Below are positions 33,194-41,049 of a stretch of DNA of 53,754 nucleotides, in pieces. The first letter of the stretch is position 1, and every line of letters starts with the position of its first letter. This stretch comes from Bradyrhizobium genosp. SA-3. GTDB taxonomy: Bacteria > Pseudomonadota > Alphaproteobacteria > Rhizobiales > Xanthobacteraceae. The stretch is taken from contig NZ_PSRT01000054.1 in assembly GCF_004212635.1 (NCBI RefSeq), positions 1-53,754 of the forward strand, in the 5' to 3' direction. Position numbers and translations under genes: made by a program. Under the pieces are notes generated by a model. It did not search any database. It saw nothing but the letters and a program-made list of their open reading frames with translations, and was not told the origin of the DNA.

Positions 33194-33856
33194 ATGCTTC
33201 CCCTTCCTGCCGACATCTTCACCGAGCCCGAAGAGGTCTCGCCCGACGGCCTTGCCAATCTCGGCCCGCTCCGCCGTCTCGCCGGCAGCTGGCAGGCGGA
33301 CAAGGGCATCGACGTCAATCCGAAGGCGGAGGGGCCGGAGCGGCGCACCTTCATCGAGCGCATCCGCATGGATCCGATCGATCCGCAGGCCAACGGGCCG
33401 CAGCTGTTCTACGGGCTGCGCTATCACATCCACATCAACACGCCCGAGGAGGACATCACCTTCCACGACCAGGTCGGCTACTGGCTATGGGAGCCGGCGA
33501 CCGGGTTGATCATGCAAACGCTGGCGATCCCGCGCGGGCAGGTGCTGCTCGCCTCGGGCAAGGCCGGGCCGGACGACAGGAAGATCTCCGTCATCGCGAA
33601 GCGCGGCGATACCGCTTACGGGATCTGCTCGACCGATTTCCTGGAGCGGGCCTTCCGCACCGATTCCTATCGCTGCGACATCAGCTTCAACGACGACGGC
33701 AGCTGGACCTATCTGATCCAGACCGAGTTGTTCGTGCGCGGCGCGCCGTTCAATCACCACGACACCAACACGCTCAAGCTCGTCGCGCCGCCAAAGCTCA
33801 ATCCGCTCGCGGTGATCGTGAACGATCGCGCCAAGGGCGGCGGATCGGTGGCCTGA
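33194..33856 (+). CDS. FABP-family heme-binding protein (nitrobindin-like)
   Basis: Start ATG 33194 follows GCGAGGACATCC; the frame is open from a TTG at 33128, but without family match. The 220-residue product begins MLPLPADIFTEPEEVSPDGL and has the nitrobindin/THAP4-like beta-barrel signature LGPLRRLAGSWQADKGIDVN, FIERIRMDPIDPQANGPQL, FYGLRYHIHI and WLWEPATGLIMQTLAIPRG. In nitrobindin a distal histidine ligates heme; here the late NHHDTNTLKLV provides candidates. Family members bind heme or small hydrophobic ligands and may scavenge NO or peroxynitrite. It precedes a RibD-like gene by 14 bp and is likely co-transcribed. Confidence 0.8.
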   Translation: MLPLPADIFTEPEEVSPDGLANLGPLRRLAGSWQADKGIDVNPKAEGPERRTFIERIRMDPIDPQANGPQLFYGLRYHIHINTPEEDITFHDQVGYWLWEPATGLIMQTLAIPRGQVLLASGKAGPDDRKISVIAKRGDTAYGICSTDFLERAFRTDSYRCDISFNDDGSWTYLIQTELFVRGAPFNHHDTNTLKLVAPPKLNPLAVIVNDRAKGGGSVA

Positions 33857-33870
33857 GACCGGAGAATCAC

Positions 33871-34578
33871 ATGAAGCCTTATGTCATCTGCCTGATGCAC
33901 TCCAGCCTGGATGGCCGCACGCATCCCAGCCGTTGGCGTCCGAAGGGTGCGGGCACGGACTGGTTCGAGAAAATCCATGACGAGCTCGGCGGCGACGCCT
34001 GGGTGATCGGCCGCGTCACCGGCTCGGAATTCGCCAAGGGCAAGCCGTACCCGATCGGGAGCGAGAAATATCCGCGCGAAAACTGGTTCGCACGACGCGA
34101 TGCAAAAACCTACGGTGTCGTGCTCGACGCGCAGGGCAAGATCGGCTGGGGCCGCTCCGATATCGGCGGCGATCCAATTGTCGTCGTGCTGACCGAGAGC
34201 GTGCCGGATTCGCATCTCGCAGGGCTGCGCGGCGAAGGCGTGTCCTACGTCTTTGCCGGCAAGTCCGAGATCGATCTGGCGCTGACGCTGGACATTCTCA
34301 GCCGTGAGCTCGGCGTGAAGCGTCTGCTGGTGGAGGGCGGCGGCGTTGCCAATGGCGCGTTCCTGCGCGCCGGTCTCATCGACGAATTCAACCTGATCCT
34401 CAGCCCCGCGGTGGATGGCGCGAGCGGCGCACCGTTCGTGTTCGATTCGACGGCAGCGGACAGCGACAAGCGCGCGCCGATCACGGCGATGACGCTGGAG
34501 AGCACGCGGGAGCTCGGCGGCGGCGTCCTGCTGCTGCGCTATCTGATCAAGAACGATCCGCAGGCCGTGGCCAAGTAG
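33871..34578 (+). CDS. RibD C-terminal / dihydrofolate reductase-like protein
   Basis: ATG 33871 follows GGAGAATCAC. The 235-residue protein matches the RibD_C (DHFR-like) family: MKPYVICLMHSSLDGRTHPS, DAWVIGRVTGSEFAKG, the VEGGGVANGAFLRAGLIDEF segment that includes the conserved E-GGG turn, and NLILSPAVDGASG. NADPH is the expected cofactor. Stand-alone members reduce varied pyrimidinone or folate-like substrates and are not riboflavin enzymes by default, since the deaminase half is missing. It lies in a run of three same-strand genes with the FABP protein and the amine oxidase. Substrate unknown. Confidence 0.85.
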   Translation: MKPYVICLMHSSLDGRTHPSRWRPKGAGTDWFEKIHDELGGDAWVIGRVTGSEFAKGKPYPIGSEKYPRENWFARRDAKTYGVVLDAQGKIGWGRSDIGGDPIVVVLTESVPDSHLAGLRGEGVSYVFAGKSEIDLALTLDILSRELGVKRLLVEGGGVANGAFLRAGLIDEFNLILSPAVDGASGAPFVFDSTAADSDKRAPITAMTLESTRELGGGVLLLRYLIKNDPQAVAK

Positions 34579-34587
34579 CGCGCCGGC

Positions 34588-35859
34588 ATGTCGGGACCAT
34601 CGGAGCACATCGTCATCGTCGGTGCCGGCGCCGCCGGCCTGATGGCGGCGCGGGAGCTCGCGCGTGCGGGCAGACGCGTGACCATCCTGGAGGCGCGCGA
34701 GCGCTGTGGTGGGCGCATCCATCCGCTGCCGGCGGCGCAGTTCGGCTACCCCGCCGATGGCGGCGCCGAGTTCGTCCATGGCGAGGCGCCGGTCACGCGG
34801 GCTTTGCTGCGCGAGTCCGGGCTGTCGCTTCAGGAGATCGAAGGCACGCAATGGAGCTTTGACGGTGCAAGCCTCTCGCGTGAGGACCGCCACGATCCGC
34901 ATGAGGCGGAGCTGCAAGCGGCGCTGCGGGACTTGAAGGACGATCTCGCCGTCGCCGATTTCCTGCGCCGTCATTTTGCCGGAGAGGACTATGCGCGGCT
35001 GCGCCATTCCATCGAGCGAATGGTCGAGGGCTATGATGCGGCAGACCCCGCGCGTGCCTCGACGCTGGCGCTGCGCGAGGAGTGGATGGACGGCGGTCAC
35101 GCTCCGCAGGCGCGCATCAATGGTGGCTATGGCGCGCTGATCGATTCTCTGGTGGCCGAGTGCCGCGCCTGCGGCGTTGCGATCCGACTCGGTTGCGCCG
35201 TGTCGGCGATCGAGGAAGAGGGCGGGGCCGTGAGGGTTCGCTGCGCCAGCGGCGACGGGCTTGCGTGCGACCGCGTGATCCTCACCGTGCCATTGCCGCT
35301 GCTGCGCGAGATCGCGCTGCCAGCACACGTCGGCGCGAGGCTTGCTGCCGCCGACGACATCGGCTTCGGCAACGTCATCAAGATCCTGCTCCGCTTCGCG
35401 CGGCCCTGGTGGCGCGACCACAGCGAAGATCTAGGGGACATGACCTTCCTGCTGTCGAACGAAGTGATTCCGGTGTGGTGGACGCGATACCCGGACCAGC
35501 ATCCGCTGCTCACCGGCTGGTTCGGCGGCCCGCGGACGGAGGAGCTGTCGCATCTCGAGCCGCAAGGACTGATCGAGGCCGGGCTCGATTCACTCGCCGC
35601 CATCTTCAAGCGGTCAGCTGAGGATATCGCGCGCGACCTCGTGGCGGCGGCTGCGACCAATTGGGCGCAGGATCCCTTCGCCCGCGGCGCCTATTCCTGG
35701 GCGACGCCGCGGACGCGCGAGGCGCAGGCGATTCTTGCCCGCGCCGACGGCTTGGTGCTGTTGTCCGGCGAAGCGCTCTATCGCGGCCGCGACATGGGCA
35801 CGGTCGAAGCGGCGCTGACGAGCGGCCTGGAGACGGCAGAGATAATCTTGCGGAGCTAA
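34588..35859 (+). CDS. Flavin-containing amine oxidoreductase family protein
   Basis: The 423-residue FAD enzyme starts EHIVIVGAGAAGLMAARELA, a Rossmann FAD fingerprint, followed by VTILEARERCGGRIHPL (the RxGGR-type flavin contact, here CGGR), DGGAEFVHGEAP, and ends with the second FAD motif in VLLSGEALYRGRDMGTVEAA. Middle markers GGYGALIDSLVAE and IGFGNVIKILLRFARPWW fit flavin monoamine oxidase/polyamine oxidase relatives. It starts 9 bp after the RibD-like gene, so coupling is likely. Substrate is unknown; no signal peptide is visible, which points to the cytoplasm. A strong terminator follows its stop. Confidence 0.87.
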   Translation: MSGPSEHIVIVGAGAAGLMAARELARAGRRVTILEARERCGGRIHPLPAAQFGYPADGGAEFVHGEAPVTRALLRESGLSLQEIEGTQWSFDGASLSREDRHDPHEAELQAALRDLKDDLAVADFLRRHFAGEDYARLRHSIERMVEGYDAADPARASTLALREEWMDGGHAPQARINGGYGALIDSLVAECRACGVAIRLGCAVSAIEEEGGAVRVRCASGDGLACDRVILTVPLPLLREIALPAHVGARLAAADDIGFGNVIKILLRFARPWWRDHSEDLGDMTFLLSNEVIPVWWTRYPDQHPLLTGWFGGPRTEELSHLEPQGLIEAGLDSLAAIFKRSAEDIARDLVAAAATNWAQDPFARGAYSWATPRTREAQAILARADGLVLLSGEALYRGRDMGTVEAALTSGLETAEIILRS

Positions 35860-35864
35860 GAAAG

Positions 35865-35890
35865 AAGGCCCGCATCTCTGCGGGCCTTTT
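35865..35890 (+). terminator. Intrinsic terminator
   Basis: GGCCCGC (35867-35873) pairs with GCGGGCC (35880-35886) around ATCTCT, followed by TTTT and preceded by AAGAA. It sits 6 bp after the amine oxidase stop and 4 bp before the end of a convergent gene. Because an A-run also lies on the other side, it could serve both strands. Confidence 0.9.
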
Positions 35891-35893
35891 GTC

Positions 35894-36211
35894 TCACCAG
35901 CGTCCGCCGCCGAAGCTGAATGTCACGCCGGGACCGCCGCCGTAATATCCGTACGGGCCGCCGCCATAATAGCCGTGGTGCCGCGGGTAATAGCCGTAGC
36001 TGCGGTAATACGGGCGATAATGGCCGTAGTGATGGCGCCAGTGATGATGGTGCCGATGGCCATAATAATGGTGCCTGTATTGCGCGCTGATGTCGGTCGA
36101 TGGGCTGCCTTGCGCGTTCTGCTTCGCGCTTGAACTATTGGCCGCGTTCGCCGCCGATCCGCCGGCGAGCGCCGCAGCACCGATGGCTATCGCGACAAAG
36201 AGATACTTCAT
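35894..36211 (-). CDS. Small exported His/Tyr/Gly-rich protein
   Basis: ATG 36211 has GGAGTGATGAC upstream. The 105-residue product has a Sec signal (MKYLFVAIAIGAAALAGGSA, cut after ANA), then a short Ser/Gln-rich linker, then a low-complexity region with HHYYGHRHHHHWRHHYGHYR and glycine-tyrosine steps (PYGYYGGGPGVTFSFGGG). The density of histidine and tyrosine suggests metal binding or an amyloid-like or adhesive secreted polymer, but similar small rhizobial exported proteins are uncharacterised. Nothing beside the shared terminator links it to its neighbour. Confidence 0.72.
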   Translation of the reverse strand: MKYLFVAIAIGAAALAGGSAANAANSSSAKQNAQGSPSTDISAQYRHHYYGHRHHHHWRHHYGHYRPYYRSYGYYPRHHGYYGGGPYGYYGGGPGVTFSFGGGRW

Positions 36212-36439
36212 GTCATCACTCCAGTTGAATGTCGTGTGACAACAGATGAGCATCCGGCGCGTTCCGGCTAATGCGGCGTCGAAACGACGCAGCATGCGAC
36301 GTCCGGTTCGCGCGAAGGATTGCGTGTCGTGGGATTTATTGCCGCAGCACTGGCCTCGATCGCGATGCTGCCATCACCTCGCCTCGATTGACGCGTTGGC
36401 GACATCTTTGATGACGACGCGAGCGCGGCAAGGATGCCG

Positions 36440-37018
36440 CTACTTGAACGGATCCTGGATCGACGGCGCCGACTGCCGGATGCGGCGCACGCTGACCGGC
36501 GTGCCGTCGGACACGAACAAGAGCTCGTATTTGCGGCCCTCGCTGTCGGTGGCGGAGCAGGTGACGTCGTTCACCTTCCTGGCGGCGAAATTGCCGGTCT
36601 GGCGGCAGACCCCGGTGGAGGTCTGCTCGGCCGGCACCGGCAGGCCATCGACCTTTGGACGGTCCTTGGAGTTGAGCAGCATGCGATCAATCGGCAACTC
36701 GTAGGAATTGTCGTCGGCGCGCTTGCCGTTCTCGCCGGAGAACGACACCACGTGATTTGCGTCGGCGGGATCGTCGACCGCGACCGCGAAATTGACCCGG
36801 CCCTTGTCGCCATGGGCGTAGGCCACCGTCTTGCAGCCATAGGTGCGCCCGGCGACCTTCAGCGTCTTGCACTTGCCCGACATCAGCGCCAGCAGGTCGA
36901 TAAAGGAATTTTGCTGCGCCAGCGGATTGTTGACCGGGATGGCGGAAGTCTCGCCAAAACAAGGGCTTGCGAGGGCGATGAGAGTTGCGGCCAGGACCGG
37001 TCGGCGGAGGCGCATCAT
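36440..37018 (-). CDS. Exported hypothetical protein with two cysteine pairs
   Basis: The start at 37018 (MMRLRRPVLAATLIALASPC) gives a Sec signal cut near CFG; 37066 is an alternative without better ribosome site. The 192-residue product continues with SGKCKTLKVAGRTYGCKTVA, a hydrophilic beta-rich body (VNFAVAVDDPADANHVVSFS), and the second pair VCRQTGNFAA...VTCSATDSEG. The two spaced cysteine pairs probably form disulfides in the periplasm. I do not recognise the family. It is a single gene flanked by spacers on both sides. Confidence 0.65.
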   Translation of the reverse strand: MMRLRRPVLAATLIALASPCFGETSAIPVNNPLAQQNSFIDLLALMSGKCKTLKVAGRTYGCKTVAYAHGDKGRVNFAVAVDDPADANHVVSFSGENGKRADDNSYELPIDRMLLNSKDRPKVDGLPVPAEQTSTGVCRQTGNFAARKVNDVTCSATDSEGRKYELLFVSDGTPVSVRRIRQSAPSIQDPFK

Positions 37019-37210
37019 CAGGCTCGCATGCCACGGGGCAACGGCAAAGTTCCGTCCGATAACCATCGAACCGCAAATTGGTTGCGATCCCGTTTGTCTT
37101 GCCGAACCCGACTGGAATACCACCGCGCTACCCCAACGGCGATTCGCGAGATCGCCCCAAATCCATCCGGTGGCACTTGCCGTCAGGCCGGTGTTTTTTT
37201 CGTGGCAGGG

Positions 37211-38524
37211 CTAGGCCATCGCCGCCTGCCAGCGCCGATCGCGCAGGGAGGGGCGGCGGTGCAGGCGAACCTCCAGCAGGGCGCGGGCATGCGGAAGCTC
37301 GCCGCTGCGCATGAGCGCGACGATATAGGTATCCTCGATCAGTTCGCGCTGGGCGTGACTGCCACCGATGCGCACGACGTCAGCGAGAACCGGCGCCAGC
37401 GTTTGCACGCAGGCCGCGTAATTCTCATTCGCAAAGGCCAGAAGCGCGCGGCAGATCGCGGGCACCACCGGGCCGGCCGGCAGCTTGCCGTCCGCGAGCC
37501 GCTGCTCGATCACCGCAAGGCGCGCGGCAAGTGCCTCGTGGTTCTGCGTTGCGGCGGCGAACAGCGCCATGTGGACGTCGGCGAACGGCAGGCCGGATTT
37601 CGGGAATAGTTTTTGCGCGGCTGCGCCGGCATCGCGCCAGAGCGCCTCGGGCACGGCGTGACCGTAGGCCGACAGGCGCCACAGCAGCGAGGCGCCGTCG
37701 GTGACGACGTTGAGCGGTGGCGCCTGCGTGACTGACGGCTGGAGCACGTCGGCATAGATCGACAGCGCACGCGCCGCATCGCCGTGCTCGAGCGCGCCGA
37801 GGGCCTGGTGCCAGCGGATGTGGCCGTGCAAAATTCCGGCGCGGTCGTAAGAGGGGATCCAGTCGTCGACGAGGCGATCGGCGTCTTCGATCGAGCCGTC
37901 CTCGAACATCGCATGCAGCACGGCATGCGCGGCATGGGCGTTCGCGCGGCGCAGATTGAAGCCGCGCTCGGTGACGCTGCGGCCGCGGGCGACATCGCCG
38001 TTCTCCGTCATCGCCCAGCCACACATGGTGAGGAACCACCAATCCTCGCCATAGTGCTGCGCAACGCGCTCGCAGAGCTCATGCCGGGCGCGATCGTGAT
38101 CGGCCATGCCGGAGAATGCGAACAGACCGAACGCGCCGAGCGGCAGCGACAGCACCAATGCATCGCGCGGCCACGTCTCGACGTGCTCGCGCATCGCTGC
38201 GATCGCCTCGGGCAGCCGGCCCTCGATTGCCAGCGCTAGCGCCTCGACATGGGAGCGCTCGCGCTCCGTGCCGCGCTTCGCAACGAGTTCGCGCGCGACC
38301 GCCGCCTTGCTGCGCGCGAGATCGCCCTGCTGATAGAAGGCATGCACGCGGGCGCGGGCGATATGGGCCAGCGCAAAATCCGGGTCGGCCGCAATCGCGC
38401 GCTCCAGCGCCTCCGCCGTGCCGGTCCACCCCGCGAGCATGAGGTCGACGCCCTCGCGATAGGCGGATGCTGCCGCATCGGATGTGGTGGAGAGCGGCAG
38501 GCCGTAGCGGTCTTCAAGCGCCAT
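37211..38524 (-). CDS. TPR protein of the TTC38-like family
   Basis: The 437-residue protein is all helical repeats. Markers of the tetratricopeptide repeat protein 38 family are AASAYREGVDLMLAGWTGTA, ALERAIAADPDFALAHIARA, TERERSHVEALALAIEGRLP, EAIAAMREHVETWPRDALVL, HYGEDWWFLTMCGWAMTENG, NAHAAHAVLHAMFEDG and ILHGHIRWHQALGALEHGD. The eukaryotic relatives are uncharacterised; bacterial ones are often beside oxidoreductases, as here (an aldo/keto reductase stops 16 bp upstream of its start). Substrate-binding or scaffold function is likely but not shown. No signal peptide. Confidence 0.85.
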   Translation of the reverse strand: MALEDRYGLPLSTTSDAAASAYREGVDLMLAGWTGTAEALERAIAADPDFALAHIARARVHAFYQQGDLARSKAAVARELVAKRGTERERSHVEALALAIEGRLPEAIAAMREHVETWPRDALVLSLPLGAFGLFAFSGMADHDRARHELCERVAQHYGEDWWFLTMCGWAMTENGDVARGRSVTERGFNLRRANAHAAHAVLHAMFEDGSIEDADRLVDDWIPSYDRAGILHGHIRWHQALGALEHGDAARALSIYADVLQPSVTQAPPLNVVTDGASLLWRLSAYGHAVPEALWRDAGAAAQKLFPKSGLPFADVHMALFAAATQNHEALAARLAVIEQRLADGKLPAGPVVPAICRALLAFANENYAACVQTLAPVLADVVRIGGSHAQRELIEDTYIVALMRSGELPHARALLEVRLHRRPSLRDRRWQAAMA

Positions 38525-38539
38525 GGTCGTCTCCGGAGT

Positions 38540-39550
38540 TCAAGCCGTCCGCGCGCGGCGTCCCTCGATCGGATAGGCCGGATCGTTGTAGCCCGGCGTC
38601 GAGGGATGGCCCGGCATGACCAGACGGTCGATCAGCGCCTCGTCCTCCGCGGTGAAGCGATAGTCGAGCGCGCGGATGTAGTCGTCCCATTGCTGCTCGG
38701 TGCGGGGACCAGCGATGATGGATGTCACGAAGGCGGAGTTCAGCACCCAGGCGACCGCGAACTGGCCGGCGGTAATGCCCCTCTTCTCGGCGTGGGCTTT
38801 GATCTCCTGCGCGAGTTGAAGCGATTCCGGCCGCCATTCGGTCTGCATCATGCGGGTGTCGTTGCGGCCCGCGCGCGTCTCCTTGTCGGGCGCGGCATCG
38901 GGCTTGTACTTGCCGGTGAGGACGCCACGCGCGAGCGGGCTGTAGGGCACGATGCCGAGGCCGTAATAGGCGCAGGCCGGGAAGTGCTCGACCTCGGGCA
39001 TGCGGTTCATCGCGTTGTAATAGGGCTGGCTCACCGCGGGCCGGTTGATGCCGAGCCGGTCGCAGATGTTGCAGATCTCCGCGACGCGCCAGGCGCGGTA
39101 GTTCGAGACGCCGAAATAGCGCACCTTGCCCGCGCGGATCAGGTCGCCCATCGCGCGTACCGTCTCCTCCAGCGGCGTCGCATGGTCTTCCTTGTGCAGG
39201 TAGTAGATGTCGATGTGATCGGTGCCGAGCCGCGTCAAGCTCTCGTCGGCGGCCTGCAACACCCAGCGCCGCGACAGGCCGCCGCGATTGGGATCGTCGC
39301 CCATTGAGTTAGCGAGCTTCGTGGCGAGCACCCAGGCGTGACGATTGCCGGCAATGGCGCGGCCGACGACCTCTTCGGATGCGCCCTTCGAATAGGCATC
39401 CGCCGTGTCGATGAAGTTGATCCCCGCATCGAACGCTTTCGCGATGATCTGCTTGGACGCGGCTTCATCCGTCGGCCCGCCGAACATCATGGTGCCGAGA
39501 CAAATCGGCGACACTTTCAGGCCGCTGCGGCCGAGCTGGCGGTATTGCAT
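38540..39550 (-). CDS. Aldo/keto reductase
   Basis: ATG 39550 follows GTTGAGGAAGCAACC; the frame runs further upstream into repeat DNA. The 336-residue (alpha/beta)8 barrel enzyme has MQYRQLGRSGLKVSPICLGT, the catalytic-site FIDTADAYSKGASEEVVGRA (Asp and Tyr of the tetrad), WVLATKLAN (Lys) and DIYYLHKEDHATP (His), then VRYFGVSNYRAW and IVPYSPLARGVLTGKY. NADPH-dependent reduction of aldehydes or ketones is expected. The YghZ/oxidoreductase-type branch fits best. It is the first gene of a likely two-gene operon with the TTC38-like protein. Confidence 0.92.
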   Translation of the reverse strand: MQYRQLGRSGLKVSPICLGTMMFGGPTDEAASKQIIAKAFDAGINFIDTADAYSKGASEEVVGRAIAGNRHAWVLATKLANSMGDDPNRGGLSRRWVLQAADESLTRLGTDHIDIYYLHKEDHATPLEETVRAMGDLIRAGKVRYFGVSNYRAWRVAEICNICDRLGINRPAVSQPYYNAMNRMPEVEHFPACAYYGLGIVPYSPLARGVLTGKYKPDAAPDKETRAGRNDTRMMQTEWRPESLQLAQEIKAHAEKRGITAGQFAVAWVLNSAFVTSIIAGPRTEQQWDDYIRALDYRFTAEDEALIDRLVMPGHPSTPGYNDPAYPIEGRRARTA

Positions 39551-39599
39551 GGTTGCTTCCTCAACGCTTGCGTTGGTGCCAGCATAGCCAGCTACGTCA

Positions 39600-39678
39600 G
39601 TCATTGCGAGCGCAGCGAAGCAATCCAGAGCTGCGTCCGCGGAAAGATGCTGGATTGCTTCGCTGCGCTCGCAATGAC
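39600..39678. repeat. TCATTGCGAGCGCAGCGAAGCAATCCAG palindromic repeat
   Basis: GTCATTGCGAGCGCAGCGAA at the left is matched by TTCGCTGCGCTCGCAATGAC at the right, with CAATCCAG/CTGGATTG continuing the stem, so nearly 30 bp can pair around about 20 bp. It lies just upstream of the aldo/keto reductase start. This is one of several unrelated repeat families in the window. Confidence 0.88.
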
Positions 39679-39708
39679 GTTTCCTGTTGGGCTCCGCAAT
39701 CTCTCGAC

Positions 39709-39836
39709 GTCGTCCCGGCGAAGGCCGGGACCCATACCGCGAAAGCTATCGATTGCGGGCGCTAGGCGTACCGAATTTACGAGTCCTCGCCCAAACTGCT
39801 TTTGTGAGTATGGGTCCCGGCCTTCGCCGGGACGAC
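39709..39836. repeat. GTCGTCCCGGCGAAGGCCGGGACC repeat, facing pair
   Basis: GTCGTCCCGGCGAAGGCCGG at the left and CCGGCCTTCGCCGGGACGAC at the right are inverted copies with about 85 bp between. Together with the adjacent TCATTGCGAG repeat, they fill the space between the aldo/keto reductase and the convergent-side thioesterase. Same family as 13130, 48271 and 49259. Confidence 0.88.
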
Positions 39837-39870
39837 AACGGCGTATGTGGCGGGCGGCGGAGAACGAACC

Positions 39871-40296
39871 CTACGCCGGTCCCTTCAAAATCTTGAACAC
39901 GCCATTCGCCATCACGATGCAGCGATCGTCTACCGTCACCTCGGTGCTCATGAAGATAAGGCTGCGGGTCGAACGCACCACGCGCGGGCGGGAGATCAGG
40001 ATGTCGCCGATCTGGCCGGCCTCGACGAAATGGGTGTCGAGCTGCACCGTCGCCATGAACTCCTTGCCGGAAAGGTAGCGGGCGGTCATGCCGCAGGTGC
40101 GGTCGGCGAAGGTCATCATCACGCCGCCCTGGACCATGCCGCGGCGGTTGTGGTGCTTGTCCTCGGTGGCGAGGGCGAACTCGTAATGGCCGTCGACCTT
40201 GCGCTCCCACAAAGGGCCGATCAGGTGCATGAAGCCCGTGGTCTCGAGGATGGTCCAGCCGTCTGATTTCAGCCTTGCGGCGGCCTTGTTGGTCAT
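39871..40296 (-). CDS. PaaI-type hotdog thioesterase
   Basis: The protein matches PaaI/hydroxyphenylacetyl-CoA thioesterase relatives: GFMHLIGPLWERKVDGHYEF, DKHHNRRGMVQGGVMMTFAD (the HxxxGxxxGG-type hotdog core), RTCGMTARYLSGKEFMATVQ, LDTHFVEAGQIGDILISRP and MANGVFKILKG. The start is uncertain: ATG 40296 (MTNKAAARLKSDGW) gives 141 residues; ATG 40308 and starts up to 40368 are open and would overlap the divergent Nudix gene. Acyl-CoA hydrolysis is the expected reaction; the acyl group is unknown. It is divergent from the Nudix CoA pyrophosphatase, another CoA-related gene. Confidence 0.82.
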   Translation of the reverse strand: MTNKAAARLKSDGWTILETTGFMHLIGPLWERKVDGHYEFALATEDKHHNRRGMVQGGVMMTFADRTCGMTARYLSGKEFMATVQLDTHFVEAGQIGDILISRPRVVRSTRSLIFMSTEVTVDDRCIVMANGVFKILKGPA

Positions 40297-40366
40297 GTCG
40301 TCGTCCATTCCGGTGCGGACCTTCGATCTCATTTCATCGAGGCCGGACGTGGTGTAGTCAAGCATC

Positions 40367-40993
40367 ATGAGACCGTTCGACGATGCCACACGGCGGAATA
40401 TCGCGGATGCCTGCGCGGCCTTCGCGCGCCTGCCTGAGGAAGAAGCGCAGCCGGCATTGAAGCGTGCCGCGGTGGCGGTTGCGCTGACCGCAGCAGGCGA
40501 GGGCGACGACACTGCGCTGCTGCTCACGCTGCGCGCATCGCACTTGCGCGCCCATCGCGGCCAATGGGCTCTGCCGGGCGGACGCTGCGATCCCGGCGAG
40601 ACGCCGGTCGAGGCGGCGCGGCGCGAGCTCGATGAGGAGCTTGGGCTTCGCCTCACCAGCGCCGACGTGCTCGGCACGCTCGACGATTATCCGACACGCT
40701 CCGGCTATCTGATCACGCCGGTCGTGGTCTGGGCCGCCGAGAGCGCCGCGATCAGGCCGAACCCGGACGAGGTCGCGTCCGTCCATCGCATCGCGCTCGC
40801 CACGATCGAGCGCGAGGACGCTTTCGATTTCGTCGCGATCCCGGAAAGCGCGCGCCGCGTGATCCGCTTCCATCACCAGATGAGCCTGATCCACGCGCCG
40901 ACGGCGGCGCTGATCTACCAGTTCCGCGAGGTGCTGGCGGGCCGGCACACCCGCGTGACCGAGCTGGAACAGCCGGTGTTCGCCTGGAAATGA
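40367..40993 (+). CDS. Nudix hydrolase, CoA pyrophosphatase-like
   Basis: The 208-residue protein carries a full Nudix box at about 71-93, GGRCDPGETPVEAARREL and DEELGL, giving the GX5EX7REUXEEXGU pattern with metal-binding glutamates. Upstream are KRAAVAVALTAAGEGDDTAL and LTLRASHLRAHRGQWALPGG, where the LLTLRAxHLRxHxGQ stretch is the CoA-pyrophosphatase (NudL/UPF0035) motif. The enzyme would split CoA or oxidised CoA to 3',5'-ADP and phosphopantetheine. Its ATG lies within the longest open frame of the divergent thioesterase, so promoters and leaders must overlap. Confidence 0.88.
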   Translation: MRPFDDATRRNIADACAAFARLPEEEAQPALKRAAVAVALTAAGEGDDTALLLTLRASHLRAHRGQWALPGGRCDPGETPVEAARRELDEELGLRLTSADVLGTLDDYPTRSGYLITPVVVWAAESAAIRPNPDEVASVHRIALATIEREDAFDFVAIPESARRVIRFHHQMSLIHAPTAALIYQFREVLAGRHTRVTELEQPVFAWK

Positions 40994-41049
40994 CGATGGT
41001 AAACGGCGCGTTAACGTGACGGTTACCGGATGCCTGCTAAGAGGGCAGC

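Noticed and set aside
33121..33870. 5' extension of the RibD-like reading frame to a 485-residue protein
   Set aside because: The extension overlaps the nitrobindin-like gene in another frame and has Arg/Ala-rich shadow composition; a ribosome site supports ATG 33871.
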